NCBI RefSeq assembly: GCF_000241265.1
Contig: NZ_BAEE01000065.1
Location: 1-41,750, forward strand
Direction: 5' to 3'
Source of the DNA: Gordonia araii NBRC 100433
GTDB lineage: Bacteria > Actinomycetota > Actinomycetes > Mycobacteriales > Mycobacteriaceae
Length of the DNA: 41,750 bases
Below, one piece after another: positions 40,028-41,750 of the stretch; position 1 is the first letter of the stretch; every line of letters starts with the position of its first letter. The notes under the pieces are model-generated. The model was not told the origin of the DNA. It did no database searches and saw only the letters and a program-made list of their open reading frames with translations. Position numbers and translations under genes: made by a program.

Positions 40028-41750
40028 CTACTCGCCCGCACGACCTTCGATGTCGCCTTCGGTTTCGAGGTAGATGCGACGCAATTCGTCGAGCATCTCC
40101 GGCGGCGGCGCCTCCCACAGGTCGCGCTGCGCGGCTTCGAGGAGCCGCTCGGTGATCCCGTGTAGCGCCCACGGGTTCGACTTCTCCAAGAACTCGCGGT
40201 TGTTCTCGTCCAGCACGTAGGACTCGGTGAGTTGCTCGTACATCCAGTCGGCGACGACATTGGTGGTGGCGTCGTAGCCGAAGAGGTAGTCGACGGTCGC
40301 CGCCATCTCGAACGCGCCCTTGTAGCCGTGGCGCTGCATCGCCGAGATCCAGCGCGGGTTGACCACGCGGGCCCGGAACACCCGCGTCGCCTCCTCCGAC
40401 AATGTCCGGGTGCGGACGGCGTCGGGGCGGGTCGAATCACCGATGTAGGCCTCCGGATCGGATCCGGTGAGCGCCCGGACGGTCGCGACCATCCCGCCGT
40501 GGTACTGGAAGTAGTCGTCCGAATCGGCGATGTCGTGTTCCCGCGTATCGGTGTTCTTCGCCGCGACGTTGATGCGCCGGTACGCGCTGCGCATGTCGTC
40601 TACGGCCTCCTTGCCGTCGAGGTTGCGCCCGTACGCGCAACCGCCCCATGCGGTGTAGACGGCGGCGAGATCCTCGTCGGACCGCCACTGCTGCGAGTCG
40701 ATCAGCTGCAGCAACCCCGCGCCGTAGGTGCCCGGTTTCGACCCGAACACCCGTGTGGTGGCGCGACGGCTATCGCCGTGCTCCGCGACCGACTCCCGCA
40801 CATGCGCGGCGACGAAGTTTTGGTCGGCCGGTTCGTCTTCGGCCGACGCGGCGAGCCGCACGGCGTCGTCGAGCATGGTCACGACGTGCGGGAAGGCGTC
40901 GCGGAAGAATCCGGAGATTCGGACGGTGACGTCGATGCGTGGCCGGCCGAGTTCGGTGAGATCGACGAGCTCGAGGTCGACGACGCGCCGCGACGCCTCA
41001 TCCCAGACCGGCTCGACGCCGAGCAGCGCCAGCACCTCGGCGATGTCGTCACCCGAAGTGCGCATCGCGCTGGTTCCCCACACCGACAGGCCGACCGACC
41101 GCGGGTACTCGCCGTGATCGGCGAGGTAGCGCTCCAGGAGGGAGTCGGCCATCGCTCGCCCGGTCTCCCACGCCAGGCGGCTGGGCACGGCCTTCGGGTC
41201 CACCGAGTAGAAGTTCCGCCCGGTCGGCAGCACGTTGATCAAGCCCCGCAGCGGCGATCCACTCGGCCCCGACGGGATGAATCCGCCGTCGAGCGCATGC
41301 AGCACGCGGGGTAGCTCCTGGTCGGTGGCCCGCAGCCTGGGCACGACCTCGTTCGCGGTGAATGCCAGGATGTCGGCGACGGCAGACGGCTGCCCGGCCG
41401 ACGCGTCGGCGACGGCGTCGTCGGTCCAGCCGCCCTTGTGGCATCGCGAGATGAGTTCGCGCGCCTGGGCTTCGACGGCATCGACGGTGTGGGTCCGCTC
41501 TCCGCCAGCCTCCCCGGGACTTTCGTCGAGCCCCAGCGCTTCCCGCAGCCCGGGCAGCGCGACCGATCCGCCCCACAGCTGGCGGGCGCGCAGCATGGCC
41601 AGGACGAGGTCGATCTCTCCGTCGTCGACGGGCGGTTCGCCGAGGATGTGCAGGCCGTCGCGAATCTGCACGTCTTTGATCTCGCAGAGCCATCCGTCGA
41701 CGTGCAGCAGCATGTCGTCGAAGACGTCTTCGTCGGGCCGTTCGTCCAGG
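40028..41750 (-). CDS. cobN: Cobaltochelatase subunit CobN (C-terminal part, 5' end outside window)
   Basis: Open to the window edge, 573 residues visible of a protein usually 1,200-1,300 long; the apparent Met at 41713 is internal. Family stretches include GGFIPSGPSGSPLRGLINVLPTGRNFYSVDP-like sequence near the start, SVGLSVWGTSAMRTSGDDIAEVLALLGV, GSKPGTYGAGLLQLID, and PRWISAMQRHGYKGAFEMAATVDYLFGYDATT near the end. CobN is the large, porphyrin-binding subunit that inserts cobalt into hydrogenobyrinate a,c-diamide in aerobic cobalamin synthesis, with CobST or ChlID-type partners not visible here. Any B12 riboswitch would lie beyond the window. Confidence 0.95.
   Translation of the reverse strand, partial: LDERPDEDVFDDMLLHVDGWLCEIKDVQIRDGLHILGEPPVDDGEIDLVLAMLRARQLWGGSVALPGLREALGLDESPGEAGGERTHTVDAVEAQARELISRCHKGGWTDDAVADASAGQPSAVADILAFTANEVVPRLRATDQELPRVLHALDGGFIPSGPSGSPLRGLINVLPTGRNFYSVDPKAVPSRLAWETGRAMADSLLERYLADHGEYPRSVGLSVWGTSAMRTSGDDIAEVLALLGVEPVWDEASRRVVDLELVDLTELGRPRIDVTVRISGFFRDAFPHVVTMLDDAVRLAASAEDEPADQNFVAAHVRESVAEHGDSRRATTRVFGSKPGTYGAGLLQLIDSQQWRSDEDLAAVYTAWGGCAYGRNLDGKEAVDDMRSAYRRINVAAKNTDTREHDIADSDDYFQYHGGMVATVRALTGSDPEAYIGDSTRPDAVRTRTLSEEATRVFRARVVNPRWISAMQRHGYKGAFEMAATVDYLFGYDATTNVVADWMYEQLTESYVLDENNREFLEKSNPWALHGITERLLEAAQRDLWEAPPPEMLDELRRIYLETEGDIEGRAGE

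Overview
The window is high-GC actinobacterial chromosome, most likely from the Mycobacteriales (a Gordonia-like organism). The markers are rbpA next to separate ppm1 and lnt genes, a siderophore-reductase/ABC exporter fusion of IrtA type, a WS/DGAT acyltransferase, four F420-type enzymes (two Ddn-like, two luciferase-like), a DUF222-HNH (13E12-type) gene, many TetR regulators, and leaderless starts with a -10 element about 7 nt before the start codon. I could not run a database search; family names come from motifs and overall protein look.

Layout. 1-1.85 kb: 3'-truncated irtA-like gene with an IdeR/DtxR-type box just upstream. 2.0-10.9 kb: a series of small regulator/enzyme pairs: Ddn-like reductase, TetR with a DJ-1/PfpI protein, a monoamine-oxidase-like flavoenzyme divergent from a TetR, an acyl-CoA carboxyltransferase behind a KmtR-like ArsR that is divergent from an MFS pump with a His-rich tail, and a FAD monooxygenase divergent from a TetR with a 16-bp perfect palindrome between them. 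11.0-16.9 kb: Ddn-like protein, extended SDR, DUF222-HNH gene behind an SOS-like box, a Cys-rich membrane protein with a phosphoribosyltransferase, then an SDR with a SnoaL-like protein. 16.9-17.3 kb: an intergenic island of four alternating inverted ~50-bp repeats.

17.3-25 kb: ridA divergent from a TetR with two tandem palindromic operators; then a tightly overlapped three-gene operon (Rieske oxygenase, DapB-like dehydrogenase, F420 luciferase-like enzyme) divergent from a TetR that is followed by an Rv3520c-type F420 enzyme; then a WS/DGAT gene. This stretch looks like a lipid or steroid-like oxidation module. 25-30.2 kb: CPBP protease, a membrane protein, a PucR regulator divergent from two adjacent lipases.

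30.2-31.05 kb holds no gene-like ORF. It reads as a large, highly structured RNA of about 800 nt with its own promoter, more than ten local hairpins (several GNRA-capped) and an embedded tRNA-like element with encoded CCA. Size and embedded tRNA resemble the GOLLD class of giant ncRNAs. This is the most interesting object in the window.

31-38.9 kb: a Zn-ribbon protein/adenylate cyclase/POT peptide transporter operon, rbpA with a strong intrinsic terminator, and an amidohydrolase-lnt-ppm1 operon with overlapping genes, then fxsA and an epoxide-hydrolase-like protein. 39.77-40.0 kb: a 21-bp tandem repeat array split by another copy of the 16.9-kb repeat. 40.0 kb to the end: the C-terminal half of cobN.
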